From NCBI RefSeq assembly GCF_010500925.1, contig NZ_QVMG01000003.1, positions 83,970-147,969 on the forward strand: DNA of 64,000 nt, read 5' to 3'. This DNA comes from Parabacteroides sp. 52. GTDB lineage: Bacteria > Bacteroidota > Bacteroidia > Bacteroidales > Tannerellaceae. The notes beneath the pieces were generated by a model, which saw only the letters and a list, made by a program, of their open reading frames with translations, did no database searches and was not told the origin of the DNA. Shown piece after piece: positions 53,168 to 62,100 of the stretch. The position numbers and the translations under genes were made by a program. Each line of letters starts with the position of its first letter. Position 1 is the stretch's first letter.

Positions 53168-53302
53168 ATTCCCCTTTTCTTGTTTTTCGAACTCTGTGCG
53201 TATCTCCTTAGCGATCAACTCACAGTCTTCAATCGTATACCCATCTATCGGTGGGTTCCAAAACCAACGAAGAAATACTTCGCTCTCTCTTTTTCTTAAC
53301 AT
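53129..53302 (-). CDS. Possible small protein of 57 residues, unknown
   Basis: An open frame from an ATG at 53302 reads with a plausible amino acid mix (MLRKRESEVFLRWFWNPPID, then an acidic helix with EDCELIAKEIRTEFEKQ). It overlaps the end of the DUF4468 gene by 39 bases on the opposite strand. No promoter or known family is evident. It could be a small gene or a decayed fragment. The rest of 53168-53696 holds palindrome array D and the tsf terminator. Confidence 0.3.
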   Translation of the reverse strand: MLRKRESEVFLRWFWNPPIDGYTIEDCELIAKEIRTEFEKQEKGNLSSFYRFNDFRH

Positions 53303-53470
53303 ATACCTTTGTTTTTACCCGGATGTATAATCCTTTTTCTATAAAGACAGTAAAGAGGTAGAAAACCCCTATCCTCACTTTCCTAAAAACGTCCTTTTTT
53401 ATTCTTTACCTGCCTTCCTCTCTTCCGGAAAGGTGTAAAAAAAAGACCTTTTCCCGTGGGTATATAAAAG

Positions 53471-53554
53471 TGTCGATAGCCGTCGACACTTGTGCTGATA
53501 TATGTCGACACTTTTGCCGATATATATCAGCACAATTGCCGACGATCGTCAGCA
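53471..53554. repeat. Phased palindrome array, copy D (four 22-bp units)
   Basis: Units start at 53471, 53493, 53515 and 53537, exactly 22 bp apart. Unit 4 is TGCCGACGATCGTCAGCA with a perfect ten-base dyad centre. Flanked by ATAAAAG and ATTTTGTTTT. It lies between the convergent DUF4468 and tsf units. Confidence 0.85.
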
Positions 53555-53640
53555 ATTTTGTTTTCCCAGTTTGTCCTGTCCTGAGATAGGCTCCTATGGA
53601 CCGTGTTAATGCAAAAGGTACGAGAGGAGAAGTAAGTACA

Positions 53641-53673
53641 AAAAAAAGAGACTGCCTCAAGGAGACAGCCTCT
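53641..53673 (-). terminator. Terminator of the rplM-rpsI-rpsB-tsf operon
   Basis: On the minus strand AGAGGCTGTCTC and GAGGCAGTCTCT pair over 12 positions with two wobbles around a three-base loop, followed by seven T. Confidence 0.85.
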
Positions 53674-53696
53674 TGTATGATATAGAATTATTTCTA

Positions 53697-54521
53697 TTAT
53701 TCTACGTTCAATGTAACACGTTTGAAATCGACTACAGTCAGATCTTTGTTCTGTTTTTTCAGATATTGATCGATTGTCATTGTATTGTCTTTCACAAACT
53801 CTTGTTGCAACAAAGTGTTTTCTTTGAAATATTTCTGCAAGGCACCTTCTGCGATACGATCCAACAGGTTTTCAGGTTTTCCTGCCTGGCGAGCCTTATC
53901 ACGTGCAATTTCCATTTCTGTATCGATAGTCTTTTGATCTACCTTATCTGCAGAGATTGCGATAGGATTCATTGCTGCAATTTGCATAGCTACATCACGT
54001 CCAACCTGATGATCTACATCTTGGCTAAATGCAACGATTGTAACCAATTTGTTACCCGGGTGGATATAAGAAACAGTTGCTGCACCTTCTACCTTTTCGT
54101 AGAAACCCAGTTCCATCTTTTCACCGGTTACACCGATACGGTCCGTGATATGATCCTGAATGGCACGGCCATCCGCCAACGGAGTAGCTAATAAGGCAGC
54201 CATATCTGCGGGTCTTTTATCCATTGCCACGTCCAGGATATTCTGTGTCAAAGCAATAAATTCAGCACCCTTAGCGACGAAGTCTGTTTCACATTTAAGT
54301 GCGACAGCAGCAGCAAATCCTCCATTTTCAGTAGCAAGCGCACAACCTTCAGATGCTTCGCGATCTGAACGTTTTGCAGCCACAGCCTGACCTTTCTTAC
54401 GGATGATCTCCATTGCTTTGTCGAAATCACCATCGGCTTCTTGCAAAGCACTTTTACAATCCATCATTCCGGCACCGCTCATTTTGCGCAGGTGGGAAAT
54501 ATCAGCCATAGTAACAGCCAT
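53697..54521 (-). CDS. tsf: Translation elongation factor Ts
   Basis: Nucleotide exchange factor for EF-Tu. The N-terminal UBA-like domain has LRKMSGAGMMDCKSALQEADGDFDKAMEIIRKKG (about 10-43), with the usual TDFVAK core motif later (CETDFVAKG near 77-85). At 274 residues it is full length. It follows rpsB by 31 bases, the near-universal rpsB-tsf order. Confidence 0.97.
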   Translation of the reverse strand: MAVTMADISHLRKMSGAGMMDCKSALQEADGDFDKAMEIIRKKGQAVAAKRSDREASEGCALATENGGFAAAVALKCETDFVAKGAEFIALTQNILDVAMDKRPADMAALLATPLADGRAIQDHITDRIGVTGEKMELGFYEKVEGAATVSYIHPGNKLVTIVAFSQDVDHQVGRDVAMQIAAMNPIAISADKVDQKTIDTEMEIARDKARQAGKPENLLDRIAEGALQKYFKENTLLQQEFVKDNTMTIDQYLKKQNKDLTVVDFKRVTLNVE

Positions 54522-54552
54522 AGTTTTATCCTTTCTTATTAGTTGTTTCTAA

Positions 54553-55395
54553 TTAATCTTCTTTCACCTCTTTCGCAGCTTCTTCAGCTACCGGAGCTTC
54601 CAATGCGTCTTCGCTCTTGCGTTCCTTTTTTACAGTAGCACGGGCGCGACGTTCTCTTTTAGGAGCTTCTTCTCCTTCGCCAGCAGCTTCCGTATCGACT
54701 TTTTCAGCTTTGCGTTCTTCCAAACCTTCATGCATGGCTTGGCAGATAGCTCCCAAAATAACTTCTACTGATTTAGTAGCATCGTCATTTGCCGGGATTA
54801 CGTAATCGATGTTAGAAGGATCTGAATTGGTATCTACCATAGCAAATACGGGGATACCCAGACGGTTTGCTTCGCGAACGGCAATATGTTCTTTCATTAC
54901 ATCCACTACGAACAAGGCAGAAGGAAGACGAGTCAGGTCAATGATTGAACCTAAGTTCTTTTCCAATTTTGCCCGTTGGCGGGTGATCTGAAGTTTTTCT
55001 CTTTTAGACAGATTATCAAATGTACCATCTTTTGTCATCTTATCAATCGTAGTCATCTTTTTGATGGCTTTACGGATAGTCGGGAAGTTTGTTAACATAC
55101 CACCCGGCCAGCGTTCGATAACGTAAGGCATACCGATAGAAGAGGCCTTATCTGCGACAACTTGTTTGGCTTGTTTCTTGGTAGCAACGAAAAGTATTTT
55201 CTTTCCCTGTTTAGCCAGGTTTTTCATTACTTCGGCTGCTTCGTCTACTTTAGCAACTGTTTTATATAAATCAATGATATGTATACCATTGCGCTCCATA
55301 AAAATGTAAGGAGCCATTGCGGGGTTCCACTTTCTTTTTAAGTGTCCGAAGTGTACTCCGGCTTCTAATAACTGATCAAAATTTACTCTTGACAT
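54553..55395 (-). CDS. rpsB: 30S ribosomal protein S2
   Basis: Universal small-subunit protein. VNFDQLLEAGVHFGHLKRKWNPAMAPYIF (about 3-31) and RWPGGMLTNF (about 94-103) are classic S2 segments. The C-terminal 50 residues are a highly charged extension rich in Ala, Glu, Lys and Arg, usual in Bacteroidota. A 137-base gap to rpsI has no consensus promoter that I can see, so transcription probably reads through from rplM. Confidence 0.97.
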   Translation of the reverse strand: MSRVNFDQLLEAGVHFGHLKRKWNPAMAPYIFMERNGIHIIDLYKTVAKVDEAAEVMKNLAKQGKKILFVATKKQAKQVVADKASSIGMPYVIERWPGGMLTNFPTIRKAIKKMTTIDKMTKDGTFDNLSKREKLQITRQRAKLEKNLGSIIDLTRLPSALFVVDVMKEHIAVREANRLGIPVFAMVDTNSDPSNIDYVIPANDDATKSVEVILGAICQAMHEGLEERKAEKVDTEAAGEGEEAPKRERRARATVKKERKSEDALEAPVAEEAAKEVKED

Positions 55396-55532
55396 GGTTT
55401 TCTTTTTAAAAAATCGTTTACTTTCTTGTTTAACTCAACCCTCAGGTAGTTCATCCACATTCCACATGTAAAGGAAATCCTGTCGGTTTAGATACTAAAC
55501 GCTTTGCTCTTGTAAGATACTCACAAATAACA

Positions 55533-55919
55533 TTAACGTTTGCTGAACTGGAATCTCTTACGAGCTTTCGGTTGTCCCGGTTTCTTACGTTCCACCGTAC
55601 GAGGGTCACGTGTTACAAAACCTTCTGCTCTCAATGCAGGTTTATCTTCCGGATTGATTTTAATCAATGCACGGGCGATAGCCAAGCGAGCTGCTTCAGA
55701 CTGTCCTTTGAAACCACCACCACCTAAATTGATCTTGATATCATACTTTTCTGCTGCTTCCAGTTTGTTCAACGGTTGTTTCACCACATACTGAAGAATA
55801 GTAGAAGGGAAGTATTTGTCCAGATCACGTTTGTTGATTGTTATTTTTCCGGTACCTTCGCTAACGTATACGCGAGCGACTGCTGCCTTACGTCTTCCTA
55901 TTGCATTTACTACTTCCAT
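55533..55919 (-). CDS. rpsI: 30S ribosomal protein S9
   Basis: A 128-residue protein whose positively charged tail (KKPGQPKARKRFQFSKR) reaches toward the P-site tRNA. GRRKAAVARVYV, INLGGGGFKGQSEAARLAIARAL and LRAEGFVTRDPRTVERKKPG are all conserved. It follows rplM by five bases. Confidence 0.98.
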   Translation of the reverse strand: MEVVNAIGRRKAAVARVYVSEGTGKITINKRDLDKYFPSTILQYVVKQPLNKLEAAEKYDIKINLGGGGFKGQSEAARLAIARALIKINPEDKPALRAEGFVTRDPRTVERKKPGQPKARKRFQFSKR

Positions 55920-55924
55920 AGTTA

Positions 55925-56380
55925 TTATTTATATGAGTTTATATCGATTAACTTAGGTTGTTGCGCTTCGTGCTTGTGCTCAGAACCGGCATATACATAC
56001 AGATTGCCAAGGACTTTTGCTCCCAGACGGTTTTTCGGTAACATACCTTTAACTACTTTACGGAACAAACGATCTTCTCCTTTTGCTTTCAATTCAGCCG
56101 GAGTAGTTGAACGTTGTCCACCGGGATATCCGGTATATCTCAAATAAATACGATCGTTCCATTTGTTTCCTGTCAGAACGATTTTGTCTGCATTGATAAT
56201 AATTACATTATCACCACAATCAACGTGCGGGGTGAAATTAGGTTTGTACTTACCGCGCAAAAGTTTCGCAACTTTTGAGCAAAGACGTCCCAAAGTCTGA
56301 TCGGTTGCATCTACAACCACCCATTCTTTTGTTACAGTTGCTTTGTTTGCAGAAATGGTCTTAAAACTTAAAGTATCCAC
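55925..56380 (-). CDS. rplM: 50S ribosomal protein L13, GTG start
   Basis: Assembly-initiator protein of the large subunit, 151 residues. WVVVDATDQTLGRLCSKVAKLLRGK and GMLPKNRLGAKVLGNLYVY are conserved. The frame is open to an ATG at 56419, but conserved sequence begins at DTLSFKTISANKATV, preceded by a GTG at 56378-56380. I chose that GTG because the extra 13 codons would lie in a structured leader and show no conservation pattern. Confidence 0.93.
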   Translation of the reverse strand: MDTLSFKTISANKATVTKEWVVVDATDQTLGRLCSKVAKLLRGKYKPNFTPHVDCGDNVIIINADKIVLTGNKWNDRIYLRYTGYPGGQRSTTPAELKAKGEDRLFRKVVKGMLPKNRLGAKVLGNLYVYAGSEHKHEAQQPKLIDINSYK

Positions 56381-56522
56381 TGCTTTTAAAATTAATTTAA
56401 TTAATAACTCAAAAAACAAGCCTCGTTCTCACCCTCCTTATCGCTACGGACACTCGACGCAATAAGGTGCTAAGAACTAAACTCTTAGTACATTTTTAGA
56501 TAATAATCGGCTTGCAAAGGTA
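56381..56522 (-). promoter_or_regulatory. Promoter and structured leader of rplM (candidate L13 autoregulatory leader)
   Basis: Minus-strand -7 box TACCTTTG at 56515-56522, followed by a leader of about 125 bases. The leader holds CTAAGA-GTTTAGT-TCTTAG and a larger stem with arms CACCTTATTGC and GCGATAAGG...GGTG. Bacteroidia are reported to use an L13 leader for feedback; assignment to that class is from position and structure, not from a model search. Bases 56523-56687 upstream show nothing else. Confidence 0.65.
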
Positions 56523-56687
56523 CGGCTTTTCTTCTAAATACAAAACATTTATCCCTCTTTTTCAATAGTTTCGATCATTCCTTATCGGCAAAAGTCTGGA
56601 GATCAAGCGGGATTATTCCGGCGAACCAGAGGCAACCGCCGATCCTCTTTTCGCTTTTCCTTTCTCCCTAAAACCTATTTCTTTTTC

Positions 56688-59147
56688 TTAAAAAGGATAA
56701 CCTACTGCCAGATGCCAGGAGTATCCTCCGTTGTCTTTAAAGGGATTGATATTGAAGTAACCTTTGCGGTGGGTCTCATAAGGAACATGAAGACCCAAGC
56801 CTACGTCCAGGCGGATAAGCAGGAAGGAAAGGTCATAACGCAGACCGGCACCTGTGCCCAAAGCAAGATCGTTAAAGAATTCCCCTTTTTTAAGTTGCGT
56901 CCCTTCCCGCTCATCTTTGCGGATAGTCCAAATACCTCCACTATCGAGGAAAAGAGCCCCGTGTAGGTTGCCTACAATATTGAAGCGGTATTCCAGGTTG
57001 GCTTCCAGTTTAAGATCTCCGTTGCGGTCGAGATAGGCATATGAATCCAAATAATCTCCTTTTTCATTCCGGACCGGATCATAACGTCCCGGCCCAATAC
57101 TGCGGATCGTAAAAGCACGCACACTGTTTGCCCCTCCTATAAAAAACTGTTCATTATAAGGAGCCACCAGGGCATTGCCATAGCTATAGATCGCTCCGCC
57201 CATCAGACGGGCAACTAATCGGTTTTTCCGATCGATCCGGTAATTGTATCGAAACTCCGTAGTCCCCTTCACAAACTGGGTGAAAGGGTTACCAAACAAT
57301 TTTTTATCTTTTTGATGAAAGTCTTTTCCGGCCAATGCCGAAACAGCTCCCATAATGTTTCCGGCCTGCGTAAACGAAGCCGACCAGGAGAAGTAGTTGC
57401 GCGTACTCACACCAGTATTATCATAGGTAAAAGTATATGCCATAGCCGGAATAAACTGGTTTTGCAGACTGAGTCGAAGAGTTGGTGTCTTCAGAGCCAA
57501 TGTATCATACAAGGCTGTCCCTCTCATCTTATTGAAATTCAAACGAAAAGGAGTGACCGAATGCCGGGTGGTAGGCGTCGGGCGAAAATCATATGTCATA
57601 TGCATCCCGAAAGAAGTCATCCGAAAATATTTAGCCCGGTTCAACAGATCGACACTGAGTTTAAATGTCGTGCTGGAGGGCTGCACCAGGTCCCGGTAGA
57701 TATAACCCGGAAAAAGAAGAAAAGGAATAGTCAACGTCGAACTGGCACCCACCTCATAACTATTCATCTTGGATCCACCCCCCTCTCGTTTACCCGTTTG
57801 CCATTCATAGGAACCTTTTACTTGAAAGCCCAACACCTCGCCTCCCCGGAAAGCATTTCGTTTATTTACCGAAAAGATGACTCCCGGTCCGGCATAGTTA
57901 TTATTTTTGGTAGCCGCATTCATTTCGAACTCCCCATCGTAAGGAAGGTCGTATACAGAGTTGATACGCACATCCAACAGATGATCCTGGTTATAAATCA
58001 TACTTTGACGACGCAGGCTATCCAATAGCACCGGTCCTCCCGCTTCATTCCGATTCCGGTTAGTCCAGTGCTGGCGCACAGAGTCGAGAACAGTCGGTTG
58101 CGGTGTATACTGAAACTCTGCATAACGAAATACGCCCAAACGCGAGAGCCCGGTCTGTGTCCGTTGCTGCTCCGCAAAAGTATACAGATCTCCCGGTTTG
58201 AAACGCAGGCGTCCATAAAGTACAGCCGGACGAATCTTCAATTTTCCTTCATAATAAATGGTAATATCTTTGTAACGGAGCGAATCGGTCGGTTTTTCAT
58301 TGTTATATCCATTCATATATACCGAAATATTTCCGATCCGGTAAGGACGCAATGCATTTGCCGGGGTTCCTTCTTTTCGTTTGACCTGCAACCACACTTT
58401 CCCCGGTGTCAACAACGTATCCGCCTCATAAGTGATGAACTCGGGACGATAATAATAAAACCCCTTATTGCGCAACAGGGAAGAGATGCGCTGCCGTTCA
58501 TTTTCCATCTGTATCACATTAAACTGATCCTCTTTACGCAAGAGCTGTTCATGCGCATGTGCATGGATAAGCGTATCGGCAAAGTGACGCATACGCATAT
58601 ATTGTATACTATCGTATCTATAACCCTGATTCATCTCTACATAATAATGAATCTTCGCCTTGAGAGAGTCCTTTTTATCCGGAATAATTTCATAACGGGC
58701 ACTGCCATTGAAATAACCATTCTCACGCAAGAGATTATGCGATACCGCCACACGCACATCGGGATTCACCGCACGAATAAATACCGGCTTGGCTGCAAAC
58801 TTATTGAATATCCATTTCCCCACTCCACTTTTGTATTTCTTAAACCCGTTATAGATCCACAAGCCCAGAGGCAGAGGTATGCGTTGAGTAGAGCTGCCGA
58901 AAAGGGAGTTGTTCGGCGGGAAAGAAAGGGCCGCCTCTACTTCCTGCAGAGCAGCATTCCCTTCAACGGTATTATCAGGCTGCACAACTTCTATCTTCTC
59001 AATTCCCGTATACAGAACCTCTCCTTCCGGCAGATTCTTTGTCGTTGAACAGGAGAGAAACAGAAAAAAGGCAGACAGCCCTCCTACTCCCTTGAAAAAC
59101 CGGCATAACACAGTCAGCCTCCTCCTATTATTCTTTCGTCGTTTCAT
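56688..59147 (-). CDS. TamA/BamA-family outer-membrane lipoprotein
   Basis: Omp85-superfamily barrel that works with TamB in moving lipids or proteins to the outer membrane. From the chosen ATG at 59147 there is a basic N-terminus (MKRRKNNRRR), a hydrophobic stretch and a lipobox (FLFLSC). POTRA-like repeats follow to about residue 400 and a C-terminal 16-strand barrel with VRAFTIRSIGPGRY and a last strand ending in YPF. The open frame extends to 59243, but the shorter start gives a proper lipoprotein signal and overlaps the tamB stop by 20 bases. Total about 819 residues. Confidence 0.85.
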   Translation of the reverse strand: MKRRKNNRRRLTVLCRFFKGVGGLSAFFLFLSCSTTKNLPEGEVLYTGIEKIEVVQPDNTVEGNAALQEVEAALSFPPNNSLFGSSTQRIPLPLGLWIYNGFKKYKSGVGKWIFNKFAAKPVFIRAVNPDVRVAVSHNLLRENGYFNGSARYEIIPDKKDSLKAKIHYYVEMNQGYRYDSIQYMRMRHFADTLIHAHAHEQLLRKEDQFNVIQMENERQRISSLLRNKGFYYYRPEFITYEADTLLTPGKVWLQVKRKEGTPANALRPYRIGNISVYMNGYNNEKPTDSLRYKDITIYYEGKLKIRPAVLYGRLRFKPGDLYTFAEQQRTQTGLSRLGVFRYAEFQYTPQPTVLDSVRQHWTNRNRNEAGGPVLLDSLRRQSMIYNQDHLLDVRINSVYDLPYDGEFEMNAATKNNNYAGPGVIFSVNKRNAFRGGEVLGFQVKGSYEWQTGKREGGGSKMNSYEVGASSTLTIPFLLFPGYIYRDLVQPSSTTFKLSVDLLNRAKYFRMTSFGMHMTYDFRPTPTTRHSVTPFRLNFNKMRGTALYDTLALKTPTLRLSLQNQFIPAMAYTFTYDNTGVSTRNYFSWSASFTQAGNIMGAVSALAGKDFHQKDKKLFGNPFTQFVKGTTEFRYNYRIDRKNRLVARLMGGAIYSYGNALVAPYNEQFFIGGANSVRAFTIRSIGPGRYDPVRNEKGDYLDSYAYLDRNGDLKLEANLEYRFNIVGNLHGALFLDSGGIWTIRKDEREGTQLKKGEFFNDLALGTGAGLRYDLSFLLIRLDVGLGLHVPYETHRKGYFNINPFKDNGGYSWHLAVGYPF

Positions 59148-62100
59148 CTTCACCTGAATTGTTTGGTTCAACATCTTGGGATTCTTCTTCCGGGGATTCA
59201 CTGACCGGCTGCACCTTCTTTTTGCGGAAATCAAAAAGCTCACGCAGGTGAAGCACTTTCCTGCGCAACACCAGCCCTACACCCGTTTCAATGATTTCCC
59301 CTTCCAATAAGCTCTCGTAATTACGGTCATAGAAAAGCTTGATCGTTTTCGTGCCGGCAGCATCCAATAAATACTCAGCCGCTAAATTATCCAGAAAAGA
59401 CTCTGCCTGTTGATTGTTAGCCTGGGTGGCCACCTTTCCTCCGACCGAAACACGTATGCGGTCGTTATAAAACCGTTTAGCAAAACTGAATGTCAAATCA
59501 CGCTGCGTATTCCCTTCACTTTCGTATGTATCCAATCCGATATGAATATCCACCCCTTTGAGGGCATCTCCGGCAATATTATTAATCTCCCCCATCAAAA
59601 AGTTTCCGAATACCGCATCTACATTCACATTGGAGACATCCGAGCCGGATCCCAGGTAAGACCCGGTAACCATCATATAAACCGCCCGGCGGGTTCGTTC
59701 GTCTTCGCCCAGTGCCGCCAATTCGGCCTTGGCTTGCGTATCGTCGACAGCATCAATGATAAATGCCATCTGCATATTCTCCAATCGCTCCTGCACACGG
59801 ATCCCTACATCGAAGTTCCTCCGGTACTGGTTATCATTCTTTATTACAGTCGCACGCATACGCTCGGTCGCCACAAGGTGTATGAATGGATTCATCCATT
59901 CGCCGTCCCACTGCACATAACTGTCAGGATGTATGTTGAATTCTTTCAGGGGTATAATAGGCAGGGCATATTTCACCACCCCTTCAGAGAAAGTATACCG
60001 TCCGTTCATCACTATATCCCCTTGGGGAGTATACTGAAACGAGAGGTCTCCTCCCCCTTCCACCTCCACAAAGTTGGACTCATCCGGCGTGAGCCCGACA
60101 CGAAACTGAACCGTAGGGTCTATATGCAACACCATCAACAGATCGACACCTCCCAAAGTCAGCTGTTCCCTGTTACGGCGTCCGACAGTCAACGTATCCG
60201 TGAACGAAGTAAAAGTCACGAGCCCATCCATCCTGTCTTGTACCGTCAAGGCAGACTCATAAAGCATATAGGTCACATTCGTCCCACCCAACAACCGGGC
60301 ATCCCCACGAACAACCAAACCACTCAACGGACCTTTCAGCGTCGTTTCCAGATCCATAAAGAGCTTGCCGTAGACAAGGCTCTCTTTCGTCTTTTGGGCA
60401 TTGAACACCTGCATATTGTGCGCATGCATCTGCAGGTCAGCCGTCGCCCGGGAGAGATCGGACAGATTGATGTTTCCATCGATGACAAACGGATTATCTC
60501 CCACAGAATAAATCGCGTATTTATCGAAAGAGAGCAAACTGTTTTTAACTTCTATTCGTTTGTTATCGATACGAAGATACGTATCCGCCATCGCCAGATA
60601 GACAGAGGCCGTATCCAATTGCATATACCCATTCAATCGGGGTGCTGTCGCTGAACCTTTAATTTCCATATCCCCATTCAGGATACCGGACAATCGCGCC
60701 AACGAACCGGGTATGAATGGATTCAACATAGGCAAGGACAGATTCGTCAAACCCAAACGGCCTTCTATATTCTCCTTCTTCCGACTTGCATTGTACAGAG
60801 CTGTCGCAGCGGCCACCTCCTTCCTGTCGTGATAAAAATGCACGTCTACCTGGTGTTCTTCCTTTTCCAATGGCAGATAGACCATATTCAATAGGATTTC
60901 CCCCACCCGCCCATTGGCATAAAAGAAGGTATCTATATGTGCGTCGGCCACCACCATAAAGGTTTCTTCCACAGGGGCATACTGCAGATCCGCACTTACG
61001 ATCCCTCTCATTTCAGGCAGTCCGGCAAATCCGTCTGTCATCTTTTCTAGGTTCAACTGACTAAATTCAGCATGCAATTCCGGATAAACACCTCCATTAT
61101 CCAACGAATGAAACCAAAGAGAAGCATTCTCTTTTCCCACCAACCGGATATTGGCTTCTATCTCTTTCATGCTCTTAAACCGGAAATAATTGTCCGGGTT
61201 CAGGTCGAATGTATTAAAACCTATTACCGGTTTCTCGGGATAGAGTTGCACAGTATAGCCTTCGGATTCTTTCCGGGCACGCATCCCCAATAACACCCCA
61301 ATCTCTTTCCGGTGGTTGGTATACAGGATTTCGATATCTGCATATTTATTTCTCAACAAGCCTTTTGCCTGAGCAGTAAAAGGTAATTGTTGCCGGTATT
61401 TGTTCTTAATCACCTCTGCCGCATATTGTAACCCCAATGAATCGGTCCGTATAGATGCCCTGACAGTATCCAACAAGAACGTATCCCGTGCCAGGGCATA
61501 TACATAAGCATCCATCCGAATACCTTCTTGGGCGGATGTATGGGCTTGCAGATTGACAGTTGTGAAACTGATATAGGATCGACGCAAGAGTTCATACACG
61601 GGATTATCCCGTCCGGCCTTGACAGACAATGACATATCCGGGAAAGTAGGACGAAGCCCGGCTATATGAATCGTGGAATCTTCTTCCAACTGCCGGTTAA
61701 CCTCCCGGGCTATTTCCGCAAACTGCTCACCCATCCTGTTCATGCCGGCATTGCCGGTTAACACCATGCCGAGATCACCGGTATGAAGGGATACCTGTGT
61801 CGTGTCTTCATCACTGCGGGCTTTCAATGTGAGCATCTTCGGACGGAAACGGAGATCCGCCGTACGTATCTCCCAGTTACCCAGTGACACATCCACCTGG
61901 TTTCTTTCTTTCAGATCCGTCCTGAGTTCGGCAAAAAGCTGAAATCTGGTAGAAAAAGTCGTATCCATCAGATGCATACCGTACAAATCGATATTATCTG
62001 CATCCAGAATTATCATTCCTTGTATTTCTTCTTGCCGGATACTTCCGTCGACAGTCAGATTGACTTTGGCCAGCGGAGAATGGCTTGCCACCTCCAGGTG

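Noticed and set aside
6834..53554. Palindrome arrays as CRISPR
   Set aside because: Units are palindromic with only 4-bp spacers of repeated sequence; there are no unique spacers and no cas genes.
58068..59048. 326-codon plus-strand frame opposite tamA
   Set aside because: Shadow of the TamA-like barrel gene; no signal, no family resemblance, and no promoter.
59410..60654. 414-codon plus-strand frame opposite tamB
   Set aside because: Shadow of tamB; His/Arg/Ile-rich composition typical of antisense frames.
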